Shown here piece by piece: positions 43,376-52,502 of a stretch of 64,000 nt of DNA. The stretch lies in assembly GCF_035317925.1 (NCBI RefSeq), contig NZ_DATHFV010000127.1, positions 1 to 64,000 of the forward strand, given 5' to 3'. The stretch comes from Sphingomonas_I sp035317925. Its GTDB lineage: Bacteria > Pseudomonadota > Alphaproteobacteria > Sphingomonadales > Sphingomonadaceae. The translations under genes were made by a program, and so were the position numbers. The notes under the pieces are model-generated. The model did not search any database. It was not told the DNA's origin and was given only the letters and a program-made list of their open reading frames with translations. How positions within the stretch are numbered: the stretch's first letter is position 1; each line of letters begins with the position of its first letter.

Positions 43376-45571
43376 GTGGCTTCCGTAATCGGAAAATCCA
43401 GAGAGCAAAGACGGGCGGAAGACGAGATATCCAAATTGCAGGACGAACTCGGCCCGTTCGTCACTGCCGCGGAATCGACGCGGATGCCGATGATTTTCAC
43501 GAATGCGCAGTCGGCGGGCCATCCGATCATTTTCGCGAACAACAGCTTTCTCGACCTGGTCGGCTATTCCCGGGAGGAACTGCTTGGCAAGGATTTCGGC
43601 TTCCTCACGGCGCGGGATGCCGATTACGAGACGATCACCGGCGAGAAAAATCAGTTCGACCGCAAGATTCACGACGATCTGGAGGCGATGTTCCGGCGCA
43701 AGGACGGAAGCAATTTCTGGGCGGCCATCTTCATCAGTCCGGTGCTCGATGCGGCGGGCAACGTGGTCCAGCACTTTCTGTCGCTGATAAATCTGACGAA
43801 ATACAAGAGGTCGGTCGAGGCGCTGCGCTTCAGCGAGGGGCGCTTTCGCATGGCCGCGACCGCGGCCCGGCTCGGCGTCGCCGACATCAACCTTGTCACC
43901 TACGAGGAACATTGGTCGATCGAGCTGTGCGACATGCTCGGCGTTCCGCGTGATACGACCCCCAGCATGGCGGCCTATCTGGCGCTGATCCATCCGGACG
44001 ATCGGGACATGGCCAGTGATGTGCATATTCGATCGCTGCAAGGCGAGGCGATCGAAGGCGACCATGGCGCGTATCGCATCATCCGGGCCAGCGACGGTGC
44101 CGTGCGCTGGATCGCCAGCGAACGGCACGCGATGCACGACAGCGAAGGCGCGGTCATCCGCGTCGTCGTGACCAATCTCGATGTAACGGACACCAAGGCC
44201 GAACATGACCGCGTCGTGTGGACCGCGACGCACGATTCGGTGACGGGGCTGCCGAACCGGGCGTACTTCCGAACCGAACTCGAAGCCGCGCTGGCGACCG
44301 CGACGGCACAGGACGGTGTGGTCAGTTTGCTGCTGATCGATCTCGATCGTTTCAAGCATATCAACGATCTGCTTGGCCACCAGGCCGGCGACGACGCGCT
44401 TTCGGTATTCGCCGGCAGGGTCGCGGCGGTCATGCCGGGGATGGCCACGCTCGCCCGTCTTGGCGGCGACGAGTTCGCCGCGATCCTGCCGGGGGTGGAT
44501 ATCGCGGCCGCCGCAGCGATCGCGCAGCGTCTGCTGAGTCGGCTCAAATCGCCCTTTTCCGTCAGCGAACGCGATATCGATCTGCACGCCAGCATCGGCA
44601 TCAGCGCCTTTCCCCAGCATGGCAAAGGGCCGTCGCAATTGATCCATAGCGCCGATCTGGCGCTCTATGCGGCCAAGAAGGCCGGCGGCGCGCGCGCGCG
44701 CACCTTCGCGCCGGAACTACGCCATGAACGGCAGCGGCAGTTGTCGATGCTCCGGCACGCCCGGACCGTGCTCGACAATGACTGGATCGAACCTTTCTAT
44801 CAGCCCAAGATCGCTCTCGCGACCGGCCGGGTTGCCGGCTTCGAAGCGTTGTTGCGCTGGCGCCATCCGCGCGTCGGTCTGCAACTGCCCCGAACGATTG
44901 CCTATGCGTTCGACGATATTAATACGGCCGGCCTTTTGGGCGGCACGATGGCGGAGGCGGTGCTGTCGGATATTCGCCGCTGGATGGATCGGGATATCGC
45001 TATCGGCAAGATCGCGATGAACGCTTCGGCCGCGGAGCTGCGGGATCCCGCTTATGCCGAAAGGCTGCTCGGCCGGCTCGACAGGCATTGCATCCCCCCC
45101 GCCATGATCGAGCTCGAAATCACGGAGACGGCGTTCCTCGATGACCGCGCCTGCAACGTGATCGTGATGCTCTCCACATTGCGTGCGGCGGGCATGACCG
45201 TCGCTCTGGACGATTTCGGCACCGGCTTTTCCTCGCTCTCGCACATCCGCGATTTCCCGGTCGACACGATCAAGATCGACAGCTCGTTCGTTGCGGGAAT
45301 CGATACCAGCCCCCGGGATCGCGCGATTACCGAAGCCGTGCTGGCGCTGGGCTCGGCGCTGGGCATGACCACCGTCGCTGAAGGCGTCGAAACGCAGGCG
45401 CAGGCCGATTTCCTTGTCGCCCACGGTTGCCAGCTCGGCCAGGGCTTCCTGTTTGCGCCCGCGATCGAAGCGGCCACGGTCGAAGACTTGGTGACGCGCA
45501 AATTTTCGGTGCGCGAACTGTCGGTTGTCAGGTCGCACGCCCTGAAGGCGCGCGCGTCTCAAGTTGCATAA
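43376..45571 (+). CDS. PAS(LOV-like)-PAS-GGDEF-EAL cyclic-di-GMP protein
   Basis: 731 residues. Residues 28-145 form a PAS domain with strong LOV resemblance (PIIFANNSFLDLVGYSREE), but the LOV motif GRNCRFL reads GKDFGFL at 71-77, so Phe74 replaces the photoactive cysteine. A second PAS (about 150-275) has the PAC-type IRASDGAVRWI. GGDEF is intact at 363-367 and EAL at 490-492, with DDFGTGFSS later, so both cyclase and phosphodiesterase may be active. No RxxD inhibitory site is seen before GGDEF. No membrane segment. GTG start, five bases after the small membrane-protein gene. Confidence 0.9.
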   Translation: MASVIGKSREQRRAEDEISKLQDELGPFVTAAESTRMPMIFTNAQSAGHPIIFANNSFLDLVGYSREELLGKDFGFLTARDADYETITGEKNQFDRKIHDDLEAMFRRKDGSNFWAAIFISPVLDAAGNVVQHFLSLINLTKYKRSVEALRFSEGRFRMAATAARLGVADINLVTYEEHWSIELCDMLGVPRDTTPSMAAYLALIHPDDRDMASDVHIRSLQGEAIEGDHGAYRIIRASDGAVRWIASERHAMHDSEGAVIRVVVTNLDVTDTKAEHDRVVWTATHDSVTGLPNRAYFRTELEAALATATAQDGVVSLLLIDLDRFKHINDLLGHQAGDDALSVFAGRVAAVMPGMATLARLGGDEFAAILPGVDIAAAAAIAQRLLSRLKSPFSVSERDIDLHASIGISAFPQHGKGPSQLIHSADLALYAAKKAGGARARTFAPELRHERQRQLSMLRHARTVLDNDWIEPFYQPKIALATGRVAGFEALLRWRHPRVGLQLPRTIAYAFDDINTAGLLGGTMAEAVLSDIRRWMDRDIAIGKIAMNASAAELRDPAYAERLLGRLDRHCIPPAMIELEITETAFLDDRACNVIVMLSTLRAAGMTVALDDFGTGFSSLSHIRDFPVDTIKIDSSFVAGIDTSPRDRAITEAVLALGSALGMTTVAEGVETQAQADFLVAHGCQLGQGFLFAPAIEAATVEDLVTRKFSVRELSVVRSHALKARASQVA

Positions 45572-45580
45572 GACGGGCCG

Positions 45581-45602
45581 GCCGATGCCGCCGGGCATCG
45601 GC
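45581..45602. terminator. intergenic hairpin between convergent genes
   Basis: GCCGATGCC (45581-45589) pairs with GGCATCGGC (45594-45602) around GCCG, ten bases after the GGDEF/EAL stop. There is no T-tract on either side, so termination efficiency is uncertain. Confidence 0.4.
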
Positions 45603-45632
45603 TGAGACAGCGCCAGCCGGCGGTCGCGCGCC

Positions 45633-46520
45633 TCAACGGCCCTGGAAATAGCCGGCGTCGTTCATGTCTTGCAGCAAAGTCGGCCCGCTGGGTTCCCAAC
45701 CGAGCAGCGCCCGCGTGCGCGCGCTCGATGCCGGAACATCCATGCCCGCGAACATCGCGAACCAGCCGAAATGCGCCTGTGCCTCTTCCGGAGACAAAGC
45801 GGTAATCGGTACGCCCAGATGATGCCCGATCGTCTCGGCGATCGCCTTGAACGGCACGCCTTCTTCCGCGATCGCATGATAGGGGCCATCGGTCGCACCC
45901 CGCTCGAGCGCGAGGCGATAGACGCGCGCCGCGTCGAAGCGGTGCGCGGCCGGCCAGCGATTGCTGCCGTCGCCGACATAGGCCGAGACGCCTTTCTCCC
46001 GCGCAAGATTGATCAGGAACGGCACGAAGCCATGATCCCCCGTGCCATGGGTCGATGGTGGCAGCCGCACGCTCGTCGCGCGGACGCCGCGCTCCGCCAC
46101 GGCCGCCGCTGCCGCTTCGGAACGGCGCGGGAAGGCGGGGCTGGGATTATCGGCCTCGCTCGCCAGCCGGCCTTCCGCCAGCAGCGCGAGGCCGGAGGTG
46201 ACGAGCAGCGGGCGCTGCGATCCTTCCAGTACCTCGCCGATCGTCTCGATCGCGCGGCGATCCTCTTCGCAATTTTCGATGAATTTCGAGAAATCGTGAT
46301 TGAACGCGGCGTGGATCACGCCATCGGCCTCGGCCGCGCCGCGCCGGAGGCTGTCGAGGTCGCCGACTCCGCCGCGCTGGACCGCGGCGCCCGCGCGCGC
46401 AAGCGCCTCGGCGCTGGCGTCAGACCGCGCGAGGCCGAGCACCTGATGGCCCGCCCCCACCAATTCCTGGACGATCGCCGATCCGACGAAGCCCGTGGCG
46501 CCGGTGATGAAAACGCGCAT
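45633..46520 (-). CDS. NAD-dependent epimerase/dehydratase family (extended SDR) protein
   Basis: 295 residues with the extended-SDR nucleotide motif TGATGFVGS at 7-15. The usual Tyr-x3-Lys is not obvious, as in the atypical extended SDRs; AAHRFDAARVYRLALE is seen in the C-terminal half. It is divergent from an XRE regulator across a promoter with a 9-base inverted repeat, a frequent arrangement where the regulator controls the reductase. Substrate unknown. Start ATG follows CAGGAGA. Confidence 0.8.
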   Translation of the reverse strand: MRVFITGATGFVGSAIVQELVGAGHQVLGLARSDASAEALARAGAAVQRGGVGDLDSLRRGAAEADGVIHAAFNHDFSKFIENCEEDRRAIETIGEVLEGSQRPLLVTSGLALLAEGRLASEADNPSPAFPRRSEAAAAAVAERGVRATSVRLPPSTHGTGDHGFVPFLINLAREKGVSAYVGDGSNRWPAAHRFDAARVYRLALERGATDGPYHAIAEEGVPFKAIAETIGHHLGVPITALSPEEAQAHFGWFAMFAGMDVPASSARTRALLGWEPSGPTLLQDMNDAGYFQGR

Positions 46521-46566
46521 ACCAATCTCCTGTTCGCTCTAGGCGATCTTCATGCGGCGCTGTATC

Positions 46567-46613
46567 ATCCTGTTAAAGTAGTGACATTATCAGGGTATAA
46601 AGACTAACAGGAT
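46567..46613. promoter_or_regulatory. inverted repeat in divergent promoter of the epimerase/XRE pair
   Basis: ATCCTGTTA (46567-46575) and TAACAGGAT (46605-46613) are exact reverse complements about 29 bases apart, one over the spacer and one over the regulator's start codon. Between them lies TATAA-rich sequence likely to hold the promoters. The two arms could bind one dimer each, with a loop, or be an mRNA hairpin over the ribosome site. Confidence 0.55.
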
Positions 46614-47436
46614 GGCCGCGACCCCCCACGACAATCCGCTCGGTTTCTATCTCAAGGACCGGCGCACCAGGCTCGATCCGGCAGCGTTCGGCTTTTCGGG
46701 TACGCGCCGGCGTACGCCTGGCTTGCGCCGCGAGGAGGTAGCCCAACGCGCCAATATCAGTCCCACCTGGTACACCTGGCTCGAACAGGGACGGGGCGGC
46801 GCGCCGTCGGCCGACGTGCTCGACCGGATCGCGCGTGCGCTGATGCTGACCGAGGTCGAGCGCGAACATCTCTTCCTTTTGGGACTCGGGCGTCCGCCCG
46901 AGGTCCACTACAAACCCGCCGAGGGCGTGACCCCGCGTCTGCAGCGTCTGCTCGACGCACTCGATGTCAGCCCGGCGCTGGTGAAGACGGCTTTGTGGGA
47001 TGTGGTCGCCTGGAACCGCGCCGCGGCGGTCGTGCTCACCGATTATGGCGCGCTGCCGCCCGACCAGCGCAACATCCTGCGCATGATCTTCCTCGATCCA
47101 CGCGTCCGCGCCGCGCAATTCGATTGGGACAGCGTCGCGCGCTTCGTCGTCAGCGCGTTCCGGGCGGATGCCGCGCGGGCCGGCGCGAGCGCCGAGGTCG
47201 AGCCGCTGGTCGCCGAACTATGCAGGCTGAGTCCCGAATTCGACACGATGTGGCGCGACAACGACGTTCGTACCTACGGCGACGGGATCAAGCATCTCCG
47301 TCACCCGATCCTGGGCCCGATCGCATTCGAATATTCGTCTTTCGTCGTCGATGGCCGGCCCGATCTCACCATGGTGGTCTATAATCCGGCGACCGCGGAA
47401 GACGGGGATAGGGTGAGATCGTTGCTGGACCAATAG
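46612..47436 (+). CDS. XRE-family regulator with MmyB-like ligand-binding domain
   Basis: 274 residues. The helix-turn-helix is at about 20-85 (RTPGLRREEVAQRANISPTWYTWLEQG), typical of the MmyB/MltR_LBD group. The remaining 180 residues are the PAS-like ligand domain (LVKTALWDVVAWNRAA) seen in the same group. Such proteins often control a divergent short-chain or extended dehydrogenase gene, which is the case here. An inverted repeat spans its start codon, so autoregulation is likely. Confidence 0.87.
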   Translation: MAATPHDNPLGFYLKDRRTRLDPAAFGFSGTRRRTPGLRREEVAQRANISPTWYTWLEQGRGGAPSADVLDRIARALMLTEVEREHLFLLGLGRPPEVHYKPAEGVTPRLQRLLDALDVSPALVKTALWDVVAWNRAAAVVLTDYGALPPDQRNILRMIFLDPRVRAAQFDWDSVARFVVSAFRADAARAGASAEVEPLVAELCRLSPEFDTMWRDNDVRTYGDGIKHLRHPILGPIAFEYSSFVVDGRPDLTMVVYNPATAEDGDRVRSLLDQ

Positions 47437-47471
47437 GGCGCAGGCCAAGGCGGAACCGGTCGAAGGAGGTC

Positions 47472-49097
47472 TTAGCGTCCCTGCGCGCGCCAGCGCTTGA
47501 TCGTACGGTCGAGTTGTTCGCGCTCGCCGCCGGTCTGCGTCCAGGCGGTGCTGAACACGGGATCGTGGCTGGCGGGGAGCTGGCTATGGTCGAGCGGGTC
47601 GAACGACACGCGGATCGGGATCGGCACGCCTTCGCCGACCATGATCGCCTCGCGGTTGCGCAGCGCCGGGATCGCGTCGATCATGCCGCGCGCGCCTTCG
47701 GGCACGGCGGATCGCACGAAGCTCTGGTCGCGCTCGTTGTTGAGCCGCATCGCGATGATCGTGCCGCATTGCGACAGCACGCCTTCGGCCAGATCGGACG
47801 GGCGCTGCGTCACCAGCCCGAGCGACACGCCATATTTGCGGCCTTCCTTGGCGATACGCTCCAGCACCGCGCGCGCGGGCGCGGACGAGCCGGCGGGGAT
47901 GTAACGATGCGCTTCCTCGCACACGAGCAGGATCGGATGCTGTTCGGCGCCGCGCGACCAGATCGCATGATCGAAAATCAGTCGCGCGAGCAGGGCGACC
48001 ACCACGGCGGTCACCTCCGACGGTACGCCCGACAGGTCGACGATCGCGAGCGGCTTGCCGTCGCCCGGCAGGCGCAGCAAGCGCGCGAGCACGTCCGCCA
48101 GCGTGTCGTTGGCCATCACGCCCGAGAACATGAAGGCGTAACGCGGATCGGCCTTGATCTCGTCGAGCCGCGCCTTGATCCGCATATAGGGCGCCGCGCC
48201 GATCCCGCCTTTGTCGAGCTTGCCCATTTCGGCGGTGAGGATGATCCCCAGGTCGGACAACAGATAGGGTATCGGCGAATCGACCGTGAGCCGTGCCGCC
48301 CCGTCCGCGCCGCGATTCTTGGCGCGCGCCGCGAGCAGGCATTTGGCGAGCGCATCGCGGTCTATCTGCCGTTCCGCCCCGCTCGAATTCAGCAATATCT
48401 CGGCATGTTCGTCGAGGTTCATCAGCCAATAGGGGATGGCGAGATTGGTGACGTCGAACACCGCCGCCTTGTCCTTGAACGAGGTGCCATATTCGCCGTG
48501 CGGATCGATCATCAGCACATGGCCGTGGGGCGCCGCGTCGCAGATGCGGTGGAGGATGAGCGCGGTCGCGCTCGACTTGCCGGTGCCGGTCGATCCCAGC
48601 ACCGCGAAATGGCGGCCGAGCAACGTGTCGATGCAGAGCGACGCGGGAATCTGGCCCGACGGATGGACCGTGCCGATCTGGATATGCGGCCGTTCGTCGG
48701 GCGCGAAGATGGTGAGCAGTTCGTCCTCGGCGACCGCATGCAGCGCCGCGCCCGGCATCGGCAGCAAGGTGACGCCGCGCCGGAAATTGCCGAGCCGGTC
48801 GTTCACGTCGGCACCTTCGCCGACGAAATCGATCATGCCGAGGATCAGGTCGGAATCGGCCTGCGCCAGCCGCAGGGTGCGGATCTGGCCCAGCACCCAG
48901 CGGTTGCCGACGCGCATCTTGACGTGGCTGCCGATCGATCCCGGGGGCGCCCCGACGCCGTTGGCCTTGCGCACCAGCGCCATCATATGGCCGTCGAACG
49001 AGACTTGCGCCCCCGCGCCCGCGATCTCAAGAACGCGGCCGAGCTCCATCGCGTCGCCCACCGTTATTGCGGGTACGATCCGGTCATGTATGCCCAT
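47472..49097 (-). CDS. HerA-type FtsK-like hexameric ATPase (DUF87)
   Basis: 541 residues. The N-terminal HAS-barrel region includes MELGRVLEIAG; Walker A is GSTGTGKSS at 168-176, Walker B-like LLVCEEAHRYIPAG appears later and an arginine-rich GLVTQRPSDLAEGVLSQC follows. This is the HerA family of DNA translocases in end resection or phage defence. No NurA nuclease or other partner gene is adjacent, so its partner must be elsewhere. Convergent to the XRE gene. Confidence 0.86.
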   Translation of the reverse strand: MGIHDRIVPAITVGDAMELGRVLEIAGAGAQVSFDGHMMALVRKANGVGAPPGSIGSHVKMRVGNRWVLGQIRTLRLAQADSDLILGMIDFVGEGADVNDRLGNFRRGVTLLPMPGAALHAVAEDELLTIFAPDERPHIQIGTVHPSGQIPASLCIDTLLGRHFAVLGSTGTGKSSATALILHRICDAAPHGHVLMIDPHGEYGTSFKDKAAVFDVTNLAIPYWLMNLDEHAEILLNSSGAERQIDRDALAKCLLAARAKNRGADGAARLTVDSPIPYLLSDLGIILTAEMGKLDKGGIGAAPYMRIKARLDEIKADPRYAFMFSGVMANDTLADVLARLLRLPGDGKPLAIVDLSGVPSEVTAVVVALLARLIFDHAIWSRGAEQHPILLVCEEAHRYIPAGSSAPARAVLERIAKEGRKYGVSLGLVTQRPSDLAEGVLSQCGTIIAMRLNNERDQSFVRSAVPEGARGMIDAIPALRNREAIMVGEGVPIPIRVSFDPLDHSQLPASHDPVFSTAWTQTGGEREQLDRTIKRWRAQGR

Positions 49098-49160
49098 GGC
49101 TTCTGCCTAGCCCAATAGGGTTAAGGCTTTCCTCACCGCGTATGTGATTGGCGCCGTTCT

Positions 49161-49922
49161 TCAGCGCCGAAGGCGCGTGAAACCAAGCGCCGCGAACCAG
49201 CCTAATAATAGCGAAAGCGCGATCGCGGTCAGACCGTACCAGAGCGGATAATGGTCGGCGGCGTTGGTGACGAAGCGTTCGAAACCCGATTTGCCGATCG
49301 CGATCTCGCGCGTCGCTGCCGCAACGATTCGGCCATTTCGGATAAGATAGGTTTCGGCGGTATAATTGCCGACCGGCACGCGCGCCGGGATCGGCACCAA
49401 TGCGCGATAGAGCACGCCCTCGCGCACCGAAACCGTGCCGACATGCTCGGCATAAAGCCCGCTCTTGCGCTTCAGTTCGACCAGCCCCTGCTCGAACCGC
49501 GCCTGCTCGTTGGCGCTCGCGCCGTTGGCGGGGGACAGCAGCAGATTGCCGATCCCGATTTCGTAGATCGCGGCGGTACGGGGGCTGACGAGCTGGGCGA
49601 GCGGGCGCGACGTCGCGACCGCGTAAAAGCTCGGCACCGACCGGAAACGCTCGCTCGCATGGTTGATCCAGATGCCCGCGACCTTGGCCTTCTCGCGTAC
49701 CAGCAACGGTTCGGACGGGCCCTTGATCACCACCGCGATATCGGTGTCGGGCGCGGGCGCGCGTCCGCCGGGATAGAGGATCGCGCCGAACAGGAGCAGG
49801 TCCGCGCCGGTGAAGCTGTAGGCGATATCGATCTGCGTGTCGGACACGTCGGGCACCAGCCGCGGCTCGGCCGCGCCGATCAGCAAGGGCAATGCCGCCA
49901 GCAAGGCGAACGCCCTTTTCAT
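49161..49922 (-). CDS. TIGR02186-family membrane-anchored protein
   Basis: 253 residues with a signal peptide (MKRAFALLAALPLLIGAAEP) and a C-terminal membrane helix (LTAIALSLLLGWFAALGF) leaving a short basic tail. The long middle part is periplasmic beta structure (QIDIAYSFTGADLLLFGA). This family is commonly found next to TauE/SafE-type exporters, as here, where its ATG overlaps the exporter's stop (ATGA). Function is unknown; a partner of the exporter is inferred. Confidence 0.85.
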   Translation of the reverse strand: MKRAFALLAALPLLIGAAEPRLVPDVSDTQIDIAYSFTGADLLLFGAILYPGGRAPAPDTDIAVVIKGPSEPLLVREKAKVAGIWINHASERFRSVPSFYAVATSRPLAQLVSPRTAAIYEIGIGNLLLSPANGASANEQARFEQGLVELKRKSGLYAEHVGTVSVREGVLYRALVPIPARVPVGNYTAETYLIRNGRIVAAATREIAIGKSGFERFVTNAADHYPLWYGLTAIALSLLLGWFAALGFTRLRR

Positions 49923-50836
49923 AGCCCCTGCACCGTATAGATCGCATCAGGCCGCCAGGTCAGGCCAAGCGCCATCCGGATTGCGACCGCGAGCACGATC
50001 ACCGCCAGCGCCATGCGCGCGCGTTCGGGGCGGACCTTCTGCACCAGGCTCGACCCGATCTGCGCGCCGGTAACCGATCCGATCAGCAGCAGCCCCGCCA
50101 GCACCAGATCGACCGCATGCGTCGTCAGCGCGTGGACCAGCGTCGTGGTCGCGGTGACGAACAGCCCCTGGAATAGCGAGGTACCGACCACGACCCGCGC
50201 CGACACGCCGAAAACATAGAGCATCGCCGGCACGAGGATGAAGCCGCCGCCAACGCCCATCAGCACGGTCAGCAATCCGGTGATGAAGCCCAGTATGAAC
50301 GGCGCCAGCGGTGAGATGTAGAGGCCGGCGCCGTAGAAACGCCAGCGCCCCGGCAGCGCCGCGATCCATTTGCGGTGGCGCTTGGTGGTGATCGGCGGGG
50401 CAGGCAATCCGCTCCGCGTCGCCACCACCGCGCGCGCCGACTCGCGCGCCATCGCCAGTCCGATCCAGCCGAGCAGGACGACGTAGAGCAGGCCGATGAT
50501 CGTATCGATCTGCCCGCTCTTCTGGAGCAGGCGGAAGATAAAGCCGCCGACCAAAGATCCCAGCGCGCCGCCCGCGACCAGCACCGCGCCCATGCGGAAG
50601 TCGACCCCCTGCCTTTTGCTGTGCGCGATCACGCCCGACACGCTCGCGCCGGTGATCTGCGTCGCCGACGACGCCACCGCCACCGCCGGCGGCACGCCGT
50701 AGAAAATGAGCAAAGGCGTGGTCAGGAAACCGCCGCCCACCCCGAACATGCCCGACAATATGCCGACCGCGCCGCCCAGCAGCACGATCACCAGCGCATT
50801 CACCGACAGGCCGGCAATGGGGAGGTAAAGGTGCAT
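49919..50836 (-). CDS. TauE/SafE family (sulfite exporter-like) membrane protein
   Basis: 305 residues with about eight hydrophobic segments in two halves. The repeated family motif GGVGGGF-like is seen twice as GMFGVGGGFLTTP and LMGVGGGFILVP. These proteins export sulfite or organic anions; the substrate is not identifiable. Translationally coupled to the TIGR02186 gene downstream. It lies 53 bases from an REP-like pair. Confidence 0.9.
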   Translation of the reverse strand: MHLYLPIAGLSVNALVIVLLGGAVGILSGMFGVGGGFLTTPLLIFYGVPPAVAVASSATQITGASVSGVIAHSKRQGVDFRMGAVLVAGGALGSLVGGFIFRLLQKSGQIDTIIGLLYVVLLGWIGLAMARESARAVVATRSGLPAPPITTKRHRKWIAALPGRWRFYGAGLYISPLAPFILGFITGLLTVLMGVGGGFILVPAMLYVFGVSARVVVGTSLFQGLFVTATTTLVHALTTHAVDLVLAGLLLIGSVTGAQIGSSLVQKVRPERARMALAVIVLAVAIRMALGLTWRPDAIYTVQGL

Positions 50837-50889
50837 GCCCCGTTAGACTCTACTGGCGATGCCCTTTCAACCCGCCCTCTCTGCTAAAC

Positions 50890-50979
50890 CGTCATGCCGG
50901 ACCTGTTCCGGCATCCACCCATCCTCCGCACCGCCGCGCTTGGGATGCGGTGGACCCCGGAACGGGTCCGGGGTGACGG
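50890..50979. repeat. REP-like inverted pair 2
   Basis: Two inverted hairpin units, 50890-50920 (CGTCATGCCGGACCTGTTCC...) and 50949-50979 (reverse type ending CCGGGGTGACGG). Unit 1 has outer pair TG/CA and unit 2 has CC/GG, so bases changed together to keep each stem. The pair lies between divergent genes. Confidence 0.85.
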
Positions 50980-51009
50980 AAGGACGGGGCGGCGTGCTAG
51001 AGCCCAACC

Positions 51010-51744
51010 ATGCCCGCATTCCTCGAACGCCCCGGCTTGCCCCGCATCGCCTACGATCAGCGCGCCGGCGCCGGCCCGACGATTGTCTTCCTGCCCGGCT
51101 ACGGCTCCGACATGACCGGCTCCAAGGCGATCGCGCTCGATGCGTGGGCCGAGGCGGAGGGACGCGCGATCCTGCGTTTCGACTATCGCGGCTGCGGCGA
51201 GAGCGAGGGCGTGTTCGGCGAATCCACGCTCGACGATTGGCGCGACGATGCGCTCGACGCGATCGACACGCTCGCCCAGGGGTCTTTGATCCTGGTTGGC
51301 TCGTCGATGGGCGGCTGGTTGATGCTGCTGATCGCGCTCGAGCGGCCCGAGCGCGTCGCGGGGCTGGTCGGCATCGCCGCCGCGCCCGATTTCACCGAAT
51401 GGGGCTATGACGAGGTCCAGCGCGCGACGCTCGCCACCGACGGCCTGCTCGTCAGCGACCATCCCGATTATGACGAACCCGAGGTCACGACCAAGGCCTT
51501 CTGGGACAGCGGCCAGGTCAATCTGCTGCTCGGTGACGAAATCCCGATCGATTGCCCGGTGCGTCTGCTGCACGGGCTGGAGGACCGGGACGTTCCGCCG
51601 TCGATCGCCTTCCGCCTCGGCCGCGTGCTCCGTTCAGCCGATGTGCAGACCATGCTCGTCAAAGGCGGCGAACATCGCCTGTCGCGGCCCGGCGATCTCG
51701 GCCTGCTGCTGACGACCGTCGCCGCTTTGATCGAGAGCTTATGA
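51010..51744 (+). CDS. alpha/beta hydrolase
   Basis: 244 residues of the alpha/beta hydrolase fold. The nucleophile elbow GSSMGG places Ser99, the oxyanion loop is FLPGYGSDMTG, and HGLEDRDVP with GGEHRLS near the end give the Asp and His. No signal peptide. The substrate is unknown. The gene overlaps the next by four bases (ATGA at 51741-51744). Confidence 0.88.
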   Translation: MPAFLERPGLPRIAYDQRAGAGPTIVFLPGYGSDMTGSKAIALDAWAEAEGRAILRFDYRGCGESEGVFGESTLDDWRDDALDAIDTLAQGSLILVGSSMGGWLMLLIALERPERVAGLVGIAAAPDFTEWGYDEVQRATLATDGLLVSDHPDYDEPEVTTKAFWDSGQVNLLLGDEIPIDCPVRLLHGLEDRDVPPSIAFRLGRVLRSADVQTMLVKGGEHRLSRPGDLGLLLTTVAALIESL

Positions 51745-52463
51745 TCCCGCTGTTCCTGCTCGCCGCCTTGACCGAGATTTCCGGCGATCCGGCACGCGTC
51801 GCCGCCTGCCGCAAACTGATCGTGACCGATCCCAAGGCGGCGGTCGAGCAGGCGAGCGCCTGGGCCGATCGCGACAAGAGCGTGCCATCGCGTCAATGCC
51901 TCGGTCTCGCTTTCGCCGCGGTCGAACGGTGGGTTCCGGCCGAGGCCGCGCTCGCGATGGCGGCGGCGCAGTCGGACGCGCAGCGCGACGGCCACGGCCC
52001 GCAACTCTGGAGCCAGGCCGCCAATGCCGCGCTCGCCGCCGATCAGCCGGCCAAGGCGCGCGCGGATATCGACCATGTCGTGGCGCTCCCGGACCTCGCG
52101 CCGACGCTGACCGGCGAGGCGTGGATCGATCGCGCGCGCGCCGACGTCGCGCTCGACGATCTCCCCCAGGCGCGCACCGACATGGACAAGGGACTGGCTT
52201 TGGTCCCGCAGGATCCGTTCGCCTGGCTCTTGTCGGCGACGCTCGCGCGGCGTCAGAAGGATCTGCCGCGCGCGCAGAAGGATATCGCGGTGGCGCTCAA
52301 ATCGGCGGGCGACGATCCGTCGGTCCAGCTCGAGGCGGGAAATATCTATGCCGCCGCCGGCCAGATGGACGCCGCGCGCTCGGCCTGGACCCGCGCCGCG
52401 CAGATCGCGCCGGACGATCCCGACGGCAAGCAGGCGGCCGCCTTGCTCGGCCAGCCGAAATAG
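51741..52463 (+). CDS. TPR-repeat protein, probably exported
   Basis: 240 residues from ATG at 51741 (overlap ATGA with the hydrolase); the frame is open upstream by chance. A short hydrophobic start (MIPLFLLAALTEISG) may be a signal peptide. The rest is tetratricopeptide-like, with repeat helices such as PQDPFAWLLSATLARRQKD and DPSVQLEAGNIYAAAGQM. TPR proteins mediate protein contacts. No partner is indicated beyond the coupled hydrolase. Confidence 0.75.
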   Translation: MIPLFLLAALTEISGDPARVAACRKLIVTDPKAAVEQASAWADRDKSVPSRQCLGLAFAAVERWVPAEAALAMAAAQSDAQRDGHGPQLWSQAANAALAADQPAKARADIDHVVALPDLAPTLTGEAWIDRARADVALDDLPQARTDMDKGLALVPQDPFAWLLSATLARRQKDLPRAQKDIAVALKSAGDDPSVQLEAGNIYAAAGQMDAARSAWTRAAQIAPDDPDGKQAAALLGQPK

Positions 52464-52502
52464 CGGTTTCACCGACTCGCAACGGAGGCGTAAGCGCCAC
52501 CC

